From Kushneria pakistanensis (GTDB taxonomy: Bacteria > Pseudomonadota > Gammaproteobacteria > Pseudomonadales > Halomonadaceae), in contig NZ_BMZM01000004.1 of assembly GCF_014652795.1 (NCBI RefSeq), forward strand, positions 1-64,000: DNA of 64,000 bases. The letters run 5' to 3'. Made by a program: the position numbers and the translations under genes. The notes beneath the pieces are model-generated. The model made no database searches. It was not told the DNA's origin and worked only from the letters and a program-made list of their open reading frames with translations. Positions 31,643-40,670 of the stretch are shown one piece after another. The first letter of the stretch is position 1, and every line of letters begins with the position of its first letter.

Positions 31643-31740
31643 GTGCCACGACTTCAACGATCACTCGGCACGACTCTGTTACCCCACGTGATCGGGGTGT
31701 ACGCTGATGGATATCGAATTTGTTTGACGAGGTGTTTACA

Positions 31741-32436
31741 GTGCAACAACCCTTCAGGATTGCGCCTTCCATTCTATCGGCGGATTTCGCCCGTCTGGGG
31801 CAGGAAGTAGACGATGTGCTGGCCAGCGGCGCCGACATGATCCACTTCGATGTCATGGACAATCACTATGTGCCCAACCTGAGCTTCGGGCCCGGCGTGT
31901 GTCATGCGCTGCGCAATTACGGCGTGACCGCGGAGATCGATGTTCACCTGATGGTGTCGCCGGTAGACGATCTGATTCGTGCCTTTCTGGATGCCGGGGC
32001 CAATCACATTACCTTTCATCCCGAGGCCAGTCTGCATATCGACCGCTCGCTGCAGCTGATCATTGATGGCGGGGCGACAGCAGGCCTGGCGCTTAATCCG
32101 GCCACCCCGCTGTCCACGCTGGATCACGTGCTCGACAAGCTGTCGATGCTGCTGGTGATGACGGTCAATCCAGGTTTTGGTGGGCAGTCCTTCATTCCCG
32201 CCATGATGGACAAGCTGCGTCTGGCCCGCGCGATGATCAATGCCACCGGCAAACCCATTCGCCTGCAGGTGGATGGCGGTATCAATGCGGACAACATCGG
32301 CGAAATTGCCGAAGCCGGCGCCGATACCTTCGTCTCCGGTTCTTCCATCTTTGCCAGGCGCAGTGATAGTGATCCGAATCACTATGACTCGATCCTGCGC
32401 GCCTTCAGGGAACCACTGGATGGCCTGTCTCGCTGA
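31741..32436 (+). CDS. rpe: Ribulose-phosphate 3-epimerase Rpe
   Basis: TIM-barrel enzyme interconverting ribulose-5-phosphate and xylulose-5-phosphate in the pentose phosphate pathway. Start GTG 31741, with GAGG eight bases upstream, gives a 231-residue protein beginning [20 protein letters not shown]. Further marks: [18 protein letters not shown] (metal ligands), [43 protein letters not shown]. An upstream TTG at 31720 is in frame but poorer. The GIY-YIG gene follows after 19 bases. Confidence 0.95.
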   Translation: MQQPFRIAPSILSADFARLGQEVDDVLASGADMIHFDVMDNHYVPNLSFGPGVCHALRNYGVTAEIDVHLMVSPVDDLIRAFLDAGANHITFHPEASLHIDRSLQLIIDGGATAGLALNPATPLSTLDHVLDKLSMLLVMTVNPGFGGQSFIPAMMDKLRLARAMINATGKPIRLQVDGGINADNIGEIAEAGADTFVSGSSIFARRSDSDPNHYDSILRAFREPLDGLSR

Positions 32437-32455
32437 TCAGGAGGGGCCGGACGAC

Positions 32456-32731
32456 GTGGAGGCGCCAGTCTGGTCGCTGTACATCATTGAAAACCGGCTG
32501 GGGCATCTTTATACCGGCGTGACCACCGATGTGGCACGCCGTTTCAACGAGCATCAGCGCGGTGGCACCCGCTGTGCCAGAGCCCTGCGGGGCAAGGGGC
32601 CACTGCAGCTGCGTTTTTCCTGTCAGGTAGGTGACCAGGGCCGTGCGCTCAGCCTTGAGCGCCGTATCAAGAAACTCTCCCGCCATCAGCGCCTGGCCAT
32701 TATTGAAAAGGGCCGGCTCCCCATTGAGTAA
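32456..32731 (+). CDS. GIY-YIG nuclease family protein (YhbQ-like)
   Basis: About 91 residues forming a single GIY-YIG domain: WSLYIIENRLGHLYTGVTTDVARRFNEH holds the two family motifs and the catalytic arginine, followed by LSLERRIKKLSRHQR. Similar to YhbQ/UPF0213 proteins, which show structure-selective DNA nuclease activity in some bacteria. I chose GTG 32456, downstream of AGGAGG (spacing 11); an in-frame ATG at 32420, overlapping rpe by 17 bases, is the alternative. The arrangement suggests co-transcription with rpe. Confidence 0.82.
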   Translation: MEAPVWSLYIIENRLGHLYTGVTTDVARRFNEHQRGGTRCARALRGKGPLQLRFSCQVGDQGRALSLERRIKKLSRHQRLAIIEKGRLPIE

Positions 32732-32971
32732 CAGCCCGACAGGGCATTGCCCCGGGTATTTGCGGCAAACGGATAGCTGACCCCGTTCCCTGCTCACCGA
32801 CATCGTCATTGAAACGAAACTTAAACTATTGTCGTATTAATGATAATGTGGCGCGCGCTGCGACACATCACCGCATTCAGCCGTGAGCCAGACATGACCC
32901 GTAAACAAATTTAAACAAGGGTCTGATACTCAAGGCCGCCATTGCGACAAGAATCCCTGTAGGAACCTGAC

Positions 32972-33694
32972 ATGTCTTCCCGGATACAGAACAGACAGCG
33001 CCGCGATTTCATTCGTGGTTCGCTGACGATGATTCCCGCCATTACCCTTGGCAGCGGCGTAACGCTGACTGCCCAGGCCGCCGAACAGGCGCCGGCGCTG
33101 AGCGACTATTCCCCCCTGTTTTTCAACGACGACGAGTGGGCCTTCATACTGGCCGCCTGTGACCGCCTGATCCCTTCACAAGGCAATGGACCGGGCGCAC
33201 TTGAGGCCCACGTTCCTGTCTTCATCGATCGTCAGCTGGATGGTGATTACGGTCACGCCACCGACTGGTACATGGAAGGGCCCTTTGTTGCCGGCTCTCC
33301 GGATCTGGGATTTCAGTATCCCTATACGCCCCGGGAAGTCTATCAGCGCGGTATCGCGCTGACGCAGCGCTGGTGCCAGCAGACGCACGGGGCATCCTTT
33401 GACGCCCTTGATGCCCAAACGCGTGATCAGGTACTGAGCGATCTGGAAAAGGGCAATATCGATTTTGCAGCGATGGATGAAGAGTGGCTGCCCGCCGCTG
33501 ATTTCTTCTCCGGGCTTTTGCAGAACACGCACGAAGGTTATTTCGCCGATCCCATCTATGGCGGCAACCGTCACATGGGACCCTGGAAGATGGTGGGCTT
33601 CCCCGGTGCGCGTGGCAGCTTCCGTGACTGGGTGGATCAGCATGACGTTGAATATCCGCTTGGCCCCGTCAGTCTCAGCGGTGAGCGCGGCTAA
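32972..33694 (+). CDS. Gluconate 2-dehydrogenase subunit 3 (gamma) family protein
   Basis: Small subunit of a three-part, membrane-associated FAD/cytochrome c dehydrogenase. The 240-residue precursor begins with a Tat-type signal (RQRRDFIRGSLTMIPAITL ending AQAA), and the rest has the family segments FFNDDEWAFILAACDRLIP, VPVFIDRQLDG and FADPIYGGNRHMGPWKMVGFPGAR. The flavoprotein lacks its own signal and is probably exported as a complex with this subunit (inference from the family). It is first of three genes; a probable promoter lies in the AT-rich 32800-32870 stretch. Confidence 0.9.
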   Translation: MSSRIQNRQRRDFIRGSLTMIPAITLGSGVTLTAQAAEQAPALSDYSPLFFNDDEWAFILAACDRLIPSQGNGPGALEAHVPVFIDRQLDGDYGHATDWYMEGPFVAGSPDLGFQYPYTPREVYQRGIALTQRWCQQTHGASFDALDAQTRDQVLSDLEKGNIDFAAMDEEWLPAADFFSGLLQNTHEGYFADPIYGGNRHMGPWKMVGFPGARGSFRDWVDQHDVEYPLGPVSLSGERG

Positions 33695-33738
33695 ATCCCA
33701 GAGTCGCTGCAGTATTGATTCGCTACAGGAACAGGCAA

Positions 33739-35118
33739 GTGAATAGAAAAGAAATGATGGCAGTGCTGGCGGGCATCGGGACGCTGATGATGGCCACCAC
33801 CAGCAGCGCAGCCGATAACGATGAGACCATTGAGCGAGGCGCGTATCTGGCCCGGGCAGGCGATTGCGTAGCCTGTCATACCGCGCCCGATGGTGAAGAC
33901 TTTGCAGGCGGGCTGGGTATCGAAAGCCCATTCGGCACGATCTACTCCACCAATATCACGCCGGATAAAAAGACCGGTATTGGCGACTGGAGCGAAGAGG
34001 AATTTGCCGCGGCGCTGCGCGACGGCAAGCGCGCCGATGGTGCCAACCTCTATCCGGCCATGCCTTATCCCTCTTACGCCAGGGTATCCGATGAGGATAT
34101 CCACGCCCTTTACGTCTACTTCATGAAAGGGGTTGAGCCGGTTCAGCACCAGCCTGAAGAGACGAGCCTTTCCTTCCCCTTCAATCAGCGCTGGGGCATT
34201 TCCGCCTGGAACTGGCTGTTTGCCGGTGGCGAGGTATTTGAGCCGAAGGCGGATCGCAGCGAACAGATCAACCGTGGCGCTTACCTGGTCGAAGGGCTGG
34301 GGCACTGTGGCAGCTGTCATACTCCGCGCGGCATTTTCCAGCAGGAAAAGGCGCTTGATGACAGCGGTGATGACTACCTCTCCGGTGCCGATCTCAACGA
34401 CTGGCTGGCGCCCTCACTGCGTGGCAAGGGTGATGGTCCGCACGGGATGGTGACCTGGAGTGAAGACGATATCGTCGAATATCTGGCCACCGGTCGTAAC
34501 GAGCGCAACGTGGTGTCCGGCGAAATGACCGACGTCATTGAAAACAGCACCTCGCACATGAGTGAAGAGGATCTGCGTGCCATTGCGGTCTATCTCAAGA
34601 GCCTGCCGGCCAATGAGAGCAGCAACGCTGACGTGGCGCAAACGGGCGAAGAAGACAATACCCGGGCCCATCTGGATGCCGCAAAGGATCTGAGTTCGGC
34701 CGAGCGTCTCTATCTCGATAACTGCAGTGCCTGCCACTTCAATGATGGCATGGGCGCGCCGCGCGTGTTCCCGGCGCTGGATGGCAACTCGCTGGCCAAT
34801 GCCGACAATCCCACCGGCCTTATTCATACCATTCTGGCCGGCGCCGAAATGCCCTCGACCGAGAAAATGCCGTCGAAGCTGGTCATGCCCGGTTTTGCCT
34901 GGCGTCTGTCGGATGAAGAAGTCGCTGATCTGGCGACCTTTGTACGCCAGGGCTGGAGCAACCAGGGGGGTAAAGTCACGGCCGATGAAGTCTCAAGGGT
35001 ACGTGATGAGCTCCACGAGCGTAGCTTCAGCACGGCTCCCGCGTCGGTGATTGACGGCGAAGAGTTCAAAAAGCGCAGCGGCGATGGCAACGGCACCCGC
35101 CCCGAGCACAATCAGTAA
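33739..35118 (+). CDS. Tri-haem cytochrome c subunit of gluconate-type dehydrogenase
   Basis: Periplasmic electron-transfer subunit of 459 residues. A signal peptide (MMAVLAGIGTLMMATTSSAA) precedes three c-type haem motifs, CVACH, CGSCH and CSACH, each in its own cytochrome domain, the usual layout for these dehydrogenases. A charged tail near the end carries no membrane anchor that I can see. Start is GTG 33739 with AGGA eight bases upstream; TTG 33715 is less likely. Electrons would pass from the flavoprotein to ubiquinone. Confidence 0.9.
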   Translation: MNRKEMMAVLAGIGTLMMATTSSAADNDETIERGAYLARAGDCVACHTAPDGEDFAGGLGIESPFGTIYSTNITPDKKTGIGDWSEEEFAAALRDGKRADGANLYPAMPYPSYARVSDEDIHALYVYFMKGVEPVQHQPEETSLSFPFNQRWGISAWNWLFAGGEVFEPKADRSEQINRGAYLVEGLGHCGSCHTPRGIFQQEKALDDSGDDYLSGADLNDWLAPSLRGKGDGPHGMVTWSEDDIVEYLATGRNERNVVSGEMTDVIENSTSHMSEEDLRAIAVYLKSLPANESSNADVAQTGEEDNTRAHLDAAKDLSSAERLYLDNCSACHFNDGMGAPRVFPALDGNSLANADNPTGLIHTILAGAEMPSTEKMPSKLVMPGFAWRLSDEEVADLATFVRQGWSNQGGKVTADEVSRVRDELHERSFSTAPASVIDGEEFKKRSGDGNGTRPEHNQ

Positions 35119-35134
35119 ATCATTTTAATATGAC

Positions 35135-35178
35135 GGAGATGGTCCGGCGGGCGTGATACGCCCGGGGCGGCCATCTCC
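35135..35178 (+). repeat. Two-tier intercistronic hairpin before the flavoprotein gene
   Basis: Outer stem GGAGATGG / CCATCTCC and inner stem CGGGCGT / ACGCCCG with a 3-base loop lie between the cytochrome and flavoprotein genes. No U-run follows, so it more likely protects or tunes the mRNA than terminates it. Confidence 0.65.
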
Positions 35179-35202
35179 TGTTTCAAGGTTTCAGGAGTAC
35201 AC

Positions 35203-36969
35203 ATGGCGATTCAAAAAGCGCCTGTCGATGCGGTGATCGTGGGTTTGGGCTGGAGTGGTTCCATCATGGGGATGGAGCTGACCGATGCCGGTCTCAACGT
35301 TCTGGCGCTCGAAAGGGGCGCTGACCGCACGCATGAAGATTTTGCCTATCCCAAACCGGCCGATGAGCTGGCCTACGGCTATCGTCACAAGATGATGCAA
35401 AAGCCGAAGCAGTCGGCGGTCACGATTCGTCGTGGTCTTGATGAGCGGGCCCTGCCGCAGCGTAAGCTGGGCGCGTTCTTGCCTGGTGATGGCGTCGGCG
35501 GTGCCGGTGCGCACTGGACGGGCGTGTTGATCCGCCCGACACCGACGGATCTGGCGCTCAAGAGCTTCGCTGATGAAAACTTTGAGCCCGGCGTGCTGCA
35601 GGAAGACATGCAGATTCAGGACTTCGGGGTCAGCTGGGACGAGCTGGAGCCGCACTTCACCTTTTTCGAGAAGGTATGCGGTCAGTCCGGCACCACGGGC
35701 AATCTCAACGGCGAGATTCAGGAAGGGGGCGATCCGTTTGAGGGGCCGCGCAGCGAACCCTATCCGCTGCCGGCACTGCAGGATACCCAGAACACTGTCA
35801 TGTTCGACAAGGCGGCTCGTCAGCTGGGATATCACCCGTTTCCCAACCCGTCGGCCAACGTGTCACGGGCATGGACCAACCCGTATGGCATGCAGCTGGG
35901 CCCGTGTAACTACTGCGGCTTCTGCTCGAAGTATGGCTGCCTGAACTACTCCAAGGCGTCGCCCCAGACCTGCATTCTGGATGCCCTGAAGCGGCGCAGC
36001 AATTTTGAATATCGCACCCATGCCAACGTGACGCGTGTTGAACTGGCTCCCGATGGCAAGACAGCCACTGGCGTGACCTATGTCGATGGTGACGGCAACG
36101 AGGTATTCCAGCCGGCCGATATCGTGGTGCTGGCGTCCTACTCACTCAACAACGTGCGCTTGATGCTGAACTCGAAGATCGGCAAGCCCTATGACCCGAT
36201 CTCTCGTACCGGTGTGGTAGGGCGTAACTACGCCTATCAGGTCGGCGGTGGCATCAGCATGTATTTTGATGACATCGAGTTCAATCCGTTTGCCACGGCC
36301 GGTGCTACCGGGCGCATGTTCAATGACTTCTCGCCGGGCAACTTTGACAGTGCCAAACACGGCTTCATTGGCGGCGCCAAGATGCACTCCTCGCAGGCGA
36401 CCGGTACGCCGATCAGCATGCCGCTGCCCAAAAATACGCCGAAGTGGGGCGTAGGGTACAAGGAGGCGCTGCAAAAGCACTATGGTCATCACATGAAACT
36501 GTCGATGACCGGCAGCGTCATGTCCTATCGCACCAACATGCTGGATCTCGATCCGACCTGGAAGGACCCCTACGGCATGCCGCTGCTGCGCATGACGTTT
36601 GACTGGAAGGAAAACGAGCAGAAGCTTTCCATGTTCATGCGTGACCGCCTCAGGGAGATTGCCGACATTCTCAAGCCCGACTACCGGGATGAGAGCTTTC
36701 AGCTCGAAGGCAGTCACTTCAAGGTCACCAGCTACGTCTCGACCCACAACGTGGGCGGCGCGGTCATGGGTACGGACCCGTCGACCTCGGCGGTCAACCG
36801 CTACCTGCAAAGCTGGGATGTGCATAACGTGTTTGTGCCCAGCGGCAGCGCCTTCCCGCAGAACTTCCAGGCCAACCCGACGGATCTGATCGGGGCACTG
36901 ACCTACTGGTGTGCCAAAAAGATCCGCGAGGATTACCTGAAAAATCCGGGACCTTTGATGTCGGCCTGA
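35203..36969 (+). CDS. GMC family FAD dehydrogenase subunit, gluconate 2-dehydrogenase type
   Basis: Catalytic flavoprotein of 588 residues. The N-terminal FAD motif is VIVGLGWSGSIMGMELTDAG, followed by GVGGAGAHWTG (FAD binding), a CNYCGFCSKYGC cysteine-rich segment and the C-terminal GMC block FPQNFQANPTDLIGALTYW. In gluconate 2-dehydrogenases this subunit oxidises gluconate to 2-ketogluconate in the periplasm. Other sugar or polyol substrates (as in fructose or sorbitol dehydrogenases) cannot be excluded. AGGAG lies five bases before the ATG, and a strong terminator follows. Confidence 0.9.
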   Translation: MAIQKAPVDAVIVGLGWSGSIMGMELTDAGLNVLALERGADRTHEDFAYPKPADELAYGYRHKMMQKPKQSAVTIRRGLDERALPQRKLGAFLPGDGVGGAGAHWTGVLIRPTPTDLALKSFADENFEPGVLQEDMQIQDFGVSWDELEPHFTFFEKVCGQSGTTGNLNGEIQEGGDPFEGPRSEPYPLPALQDTQNTVMFDKAARQLGYHPFPNPSANVSRAWTNPYGMQLGPCNYCGFCSKYGCLNYSKASPQTCILDALKRRSNFEYRTHANVTRVELAPDGKTATGVTYVDGDGNEVFQPADIVVLASYSLNNVRLMLNSKIGKPYDPISRTGVVGRNYAYQVGGGISMYFDDIEFNPFATAGATGRMFNDFSPGNFDSAKHGFIGGAKMHSSQATGTPISMPLPKNTPKWGVGYKEALQKHYGHHMKLSMTGSVMSYRTNMLDLDPTWKDPYGMPLLRMTFDWKENEQKLSMFMRDRLREIADILKPDYRDESFQLEGSHFKVTSYVSTHNVGGAVMGTDPSTSAVNRYLQSWDVHNVFVPSGSAFPQNFQANPTDLIGALTYWCAKKIREDYLKNPGPLMSA

Positions 36970-37006
36970 TACGGATGACAGCAGCATCCTTCGCATGAAG
37001 AGATGA

Positions 37007-37040
37007 AAAAAATCGCCGGCCTTATGGCCGGCGATTTTTT
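37007..37040. terminator. Bidirectional intrinsic terminator
   Basis: A perfect 15-bp palindromic stem, including A6 on one side and T6 on the other, around the GC core TCGCCGGCC / GGCCGGCGA with a 4-base loop. It stops both the flavoprotein transcript and the opposing ketogluconate reductase transcript. Confidence 0.95.
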
Positions 37041-37093
37041 ATGGCTGTTGCTATCGCTGCCACGGTAATGGCTGATAACAGCTCGCGTGACGT

Positions 37094-38083
37094 TTAGCGA
37101 TCAAGCGCGTCCCAGTTATAGGGGGCTTTCGGCTTGTCTCCCTCGAGTACCGCCAGGGCATTATCCACTGCAAGCTCTGCCATGGCATAGCGCGTTTCAT
37201 GGGTGGCCGAGCCAATGTGGGGCAGGGCGACCACATTGTCCATGTGCGCCAGCGGGGACTCATTGGGCAGGGGCTCGGTGGTAAATACATCCAGGCCTGC
37301 CGCGCGAATCGTGCCCTTTTGCAGCGCCTCGATCATGGCCGGCTCATCCACCACACCACCGCGGGCAATATTGACGAAGATGGTGTCCTTGCCCATCAGT
37401 TCGAACTCACGCTGACCAAACATCTGACGGGTGGCATCGGAAAGCGGTACGGTTACGCAGACAAAATCCGAGTCACGCAGCAGATCATCAAGCTCCTTCC
37501 AGTCAGCATCCAGCTCGCGTTCGAAATCCTCATGGCGTGAGCGGTTGTGATAGCTCACCGACATGTTGAAGCCGAACTTCCCGCGCCGGGCAATGGCAGC
37601 ACCGATGCGACCCATGCCGACAATACCGAGCTTCTTGCCCTGTACATCGACCCCGAACTGAGGCTCGGCAATCCCACCGGTCCATTCGCCCCTTTTCACC
37701 ATTTCCGCCAGTTCCACGGCGCGTCGGGCGCTGGCCAAGATCAGCAGAAAAGCCGTGTCGGCGGTGGTCTCGGTCAGCACATCCGGCGTATGGCATAGTA
37801 CGATGCCACGCTTGCTGAGATAGTCGATGTCGTAGTTGTCCACGCCGACCGAAATGCTCGAGACCACTTCAAGATTCGGCGCCTGATCGAGCAGTTCGGG
37901 AGTGAGATTGACGCTGGAGCCGATCAGGCCGTGTGCCTGAGAAAGCGCCTTTTTGAATTCGCCATCCTCGGTCAGGTTCTGCGTCTGCGAAAAATCCAGT
38001 ACGTGGCAGTCACGCTCGAGCTTCTCTCGCAGGTCAGGCTTCAGGGCGCGCTGATAGACAATGACCGTTTTCTTCGTGGACAT
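37094..38083 (-). CDS. D-2-hydroxyacid dehydrogenase, 2-ketogluconate reductase (KguD/GhrB type)
   Basis: NAD(P)H-dependent reductase of 329 residues. The NAD-binding motif is LGIVGMGRIGAAIARRG, with the catalytic Arg in FVNIARGGVVDE, the Glu in FTTEPLPNES and the His in LPHIGSATHETR. The wider sequence (VVSSISVGVDNYDIDYLSKRG, TPDVLTETTADTAF) resembles GhrB and the KguD ketogluconate reductases. It likely reduces 2-ketogluconate (or glyoxylate/hydroxypyruvate). It follows the KguE-like gene and faces the gluconate dehydrogenase genes, which would produce its substrate. Confidence 0.85.
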   Translation of the reverse strand: MSTKKTVIVYQRALKPDLREKLERDCHVLDFSQTQNLTEDGEFKKALSQAHGLIGSSVNLTPELLDQAPNLEVVSSISVGVDNYDIDYLSKRGIVLCHTPDVLTETTADTAFLLILASARRAVELAEMVKRGEWTGGIAEPQFGVDVQGKKLGIVGMGRIGAAIARRGKFGFNMSVSYHNRSRHEDFERELDADWKELDDLLRDSDFVCVTVPLSDATRQMFGQREFELMGKDTIFVNIARGGVVDEPAMIEALQKGTIRAAGLDVFTTEPLPNESPLAHMDNVVALPHIGSATHETRYAMAELAVDNALAVLEGDKPKAPYNWDALDR

Positions 38084-38134
38084 GATTTCTCCTGTACGGG
38101 GGTGTAGTGCCGTTTAAAGATGCCACGCGCAAGT

Positions 38135-38887
38135 TCAGGCAAGCGAGCGCAGAAGTTCAACATGGCGCGCAGTAGCGTTTGGGTCGTCATGATCAAGCGG
38201 AAACTCGATCGCACGAGGCACGGACGCCGGAAAATGATGCCAGAGTGCGGCCCAGTGTGCGCGCGTGGTCTCATCCGGCGGGCAGGCCCGAGGGGCACCA
38301 TTGGTATGCGCGACGGCCTTGCAGTGGACATAACGTACCTTTGCTCCCAGGCGGCTGGCGGCCTGGGAAAGGTCATGATCCGTCCAGTAGCCGTTGCCCA
38401 GATCCAGCGTCGTCCCGAACAGGGAAGACGCGAGCGCCCGATGCAGGGCCGCATGAATCAGCGGGTCGCCACCGCAGGAGGTCTGATCGTTTTCGATCAG
38501 AATCGGCATCGCACTATCGGCCAGCCGAGACTTGAGCGCGGCGGCGCCGTCATCAATGCATTCAGCACATAGCTGGCCAAGGCCGAACTTGATCCACTGT
38601 GCCCCCAGTTCACTGGCGCGCGTCAGCGCCTGGGCTGTGTCCGCGGCATTGAGTCTGCTTTGAGTATCAAAAAGCGGCGTGGCGGCAGAGTAGACACAAA
38701 TCAGCGATGCCTGCTCGATGGCCACCCGCAATTGACTCAGCGGCAGGTCGTGCTCACTCAGGAGCTCTTCACGGATTTCGACGCCCTGTGCGCCAGCATC
38801 TCTGATGTGTTGAAGGACACCCGCCTGACCAAGGCGTTTGACCAGATCGGCGCCAAAGGCAGAAGTGCAGATCATTACCGGGCCCAT
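38135..38887 (-). CDS. Sugar phosphate isomerase/epimerase family protein (KguE-like)
   Basis: A 250-residue TIM-barrel protein of the xylose isomerase/AP endonuclease 2 group, with EIREELLSE, VYSAATPLF, ILIENDQTSCGGD, TLDLGNGYW, YVHCKAV and AIEFPLDHDD, where the acidic and His residues would bind metal. A matching gene, kguE, stands in Pseudomonas ketogluconate clusters. The reaction is unknown. AAGGAG lies six bases before ATG 38887. It precedes the ketogluconate reductase by 51 bases, so the two are probably co-transcribed. Confidence 0.75.
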   Translation of the reverse strand: MGPVMICTSAFGADLVKRLGQAGVLQHIRDAGAQGVEIREELLSEHDLPLSQLRVAIEQASLICVYSAATPLFDTQSRLNAADTAQALTRASELGAQWIKFGLGQLCAECIDDGAAALKSRLADSAMPILIENDQTSCGGDPLIHAALHRALASSLFGTTLDLGNGYWTDHDLSQAASRLGAKVRYVHCKAVAHTNGAPRACPPDETTRAHWAALWHHFPASVPRAIEFPLDHDDPNATARHVELLRSLA

Positions 38888-39100
38888 GAAAGGCTCCTTG
38901 CATCACCTGGTGTGGAAACGGTCCCGGCGGGCCTGGCCCCGGAAACCACTGTAGGGGAAATACTCACATCCCCTTTTAGTGTAGTGGAGTCGCGCGAAGA
39001 CGGGGTCGCCGGGAAGGTGGTGGCTGGCAGGCGGCTTGCTGTGCCTTTGATCGGCGCATCAAAAGGATGGTGGCAAAAAGGACTGCTGTAAAAACAGGCA

Positions 39101-39129
39101 ATAAAAAGGGCCGCTGTAAAAAGCGGCCC
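39101..39129 (-). terminator. Intrinsic terminator after ndh
   Basis: Eight-base stem GGGCCGCT / AGCGGCCC with a 6-base loop; on the minus strand it is followed by TTTTTAT. It lies 18 bases past the ndh stop. Confidence 0.85.
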
Positions 39130-39147
39130 TGAGGCAGAAAAGGAGGG

Positions 39148-40446
39148 TCAGTGCAGTTTGAGGCGGGGACGAATGATCGTATTGATGCGATCAACCAGCA
39201 TGCGAACGCCGGTGCGCGTATAGCCATGGATGGCGGCCTGATGCATGCGATACAGCGAGGCGTAGAAGATCTTGGCCAGCCAGCCCTCGACCAGCACGCC
39301 ACGGGCAGAAGCACCACGCATCAGATTACCCACGGCGTCAAAGTGCGCCAGCGAGATCAGTGATCCCATATCCTTGTAGTGGAAGTCAGCCAGCTCGCGC
39401 CCGGCCATGGCGGCACGCAGGTTCTTGTAAAGCGTGCTGGCCTGCTGGTGGGCGGCCTGCGCCCGCGGTGGGACCATCTTGTCACCCGGCTGCGGGCAGG
39501 CCGCGCAGTCACCGAGGGCGAATATGCGCTCGTCATCCACGCTCTGCATGTTCTGTTTGACGATGATCTGATGATTGCGCTGGGTGGAAAGCCCCAGCTC
39601 CGACAGCACGGAAGGCGCACGAACGCCGGCCGCCCAGACCGTCAGGTCGGCATCAATACGTGATCCATCGGCAATCTCGAAGCCCTGCTCATCGGCCTGA
39701 GTGACGCGGGTGTCGGTGTGGATTTCCACGCCGAGACGTTCAAGCTCGCGATGCACCGAGCGGCTGATACGCTCGGGCAGGGCGGGCAGTACACGCGGCG
39801 CGGCTTCCAGCAGGTGGATCTTGAGCTGCTGGCGGCTGATGCGGCTAAAGCCGTAGCCATGGAGCATCTGCGTGGCATTCAAAAGCTCTGCCGAAAGCTC
39901 CACCCCTGTGGCGCCACCACCCACGATGGCCACTGACATGCCGGATTTGTCCGGTTCCTCGCGGTTGCTGCAGCGCAGAAAGGTATTGAGCATCTGCTTG
40001 CGAAAGGCCTCTGCCTGGCTGACGCTGTCCAGGAAGTAGCAGTGATCGGCCACGCCCGGCGTGCCGAAATCATTGGACACGCTGCCGACCGAAAGCACCA
40101 GGTAGTCATAATCCAGTCGCCGCTCGGGCAGCACGATACGTTCCTTGTCATCGTGAATGGCTGCCAGACGAATCTGGCGGTGTTCACGGTCGAGGCCACA
40201 CAGCGTGCCGATCTGATAACGATAGCCGGCATTGGCCGAATGCCCCTGATAGGACACCTCGTCAAGGCTTGAGTCCATGACACCGACAGCCACTTCGTGC
40301 AGTAGCGGCTTCCAGATGTGCGTGGGGTTGCGATCGACCAGAATGATCTCGGCCTTGCCTGACTTGCCCAGCTTGCGCCCAAGACGCGTGATCAGCTCGA
40401 AACCGCCGGCGCCACCGCCGACCACAACAATGCGAGGGATCGCCAT
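39148..40446 (-). CDS. ndh: Type II NADH:quinone oxidoreductase Ndh
   Basis: Non-proton-pumping membrane-associated FAD enzyme feeding electrons from NADH to quinone. The 432-residue product has two Rossmann motifs (IVVVGGGAGGFEL and VAIVGGGATGVELSAEL), IWKPLLHEVA, AAGVRAP and FALGDCAACPQPG, and an amphipathic C-terminal region that would bind the membrane. Start at ATG 40446 with GGAG six bases upstream; an upstream ATG at 40458 is possible. It diverges from gph across about 220 bases. Confidence 0.93.
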   Translation of the reverse strand: MAIPRIVVVGGGAGGFELITRLGRKLGKSGKAEIILVDRNPTHIWKPLLHEVAVGVMDSSLDEVSYQGHSANAGYRYQIGTLCGLDREHRQIRLAAIHDDKERIVLPERRLDYDYLVLSVGSVSNDFGTPGVADHCYFLDSVSQAEAFRKQMLNTFLRCSNREEPDKSGMSVAIVGGGATGVELSAELLNATQMLHGYGFSRISRQQLKIHLLEAAPRVLPALPERISRSVHRELERLGVEIHTDTRVTQADEQGFEIADGSRIDADLTVWAAGVRAPSVLSELGLSTQRNHQIIVKQNMQSVDDERIFALGDCAACPQPGDKMVPPRAQAAHQQASTLYKNLRAAMAGRELADFHYKDMGSLISLAHFDAVGNLMRGASARGVLVEGWLAKIFYASLYRMHQAAIHGYTRTGVRMLVDRINTIIRPRLKLH

Positions 40447-40632
40447 TGAGTGCTCCATGGAAATAAAATGAAAAGGGAAACGTTCAGGGCGGGGCCCTTT
40501 GTCCGGACCACGGCCTGAAGGCTTCCGGTCACATCGGACCGTGACATGCCCTTATTGGGCATCGATACTCTGACAGCGCTGCACCGTTTTCGATCCTGGC
40601 AATGTTCGTCTGCCGCGCTTCGTTATACATGG

Positions 40633-40645
40633 GGTCATTGTGACC
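40633..40645. promoter_or_regulatory. Odd palindrome GGTCATTGTGACC before gph
   Basis: A 13-base inverted repeat in the ndh-gph divergent gap, just after a -10-like TTATAC (40623-40628). The position suits an operator over the gph transcription start. No regulator can be named from the sequence. Confidence 0.35.
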
Positions 40646-40670
40646 TGAATTCACCCGTGGTGATGTCCTG

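Noticed and set aside
36142-36996. 284-codon minus-strand open frame over the GMC flavoprotein
   Set aside because: Antisense to a gene with clear FAD and GMC motifs; no recognisable domain.
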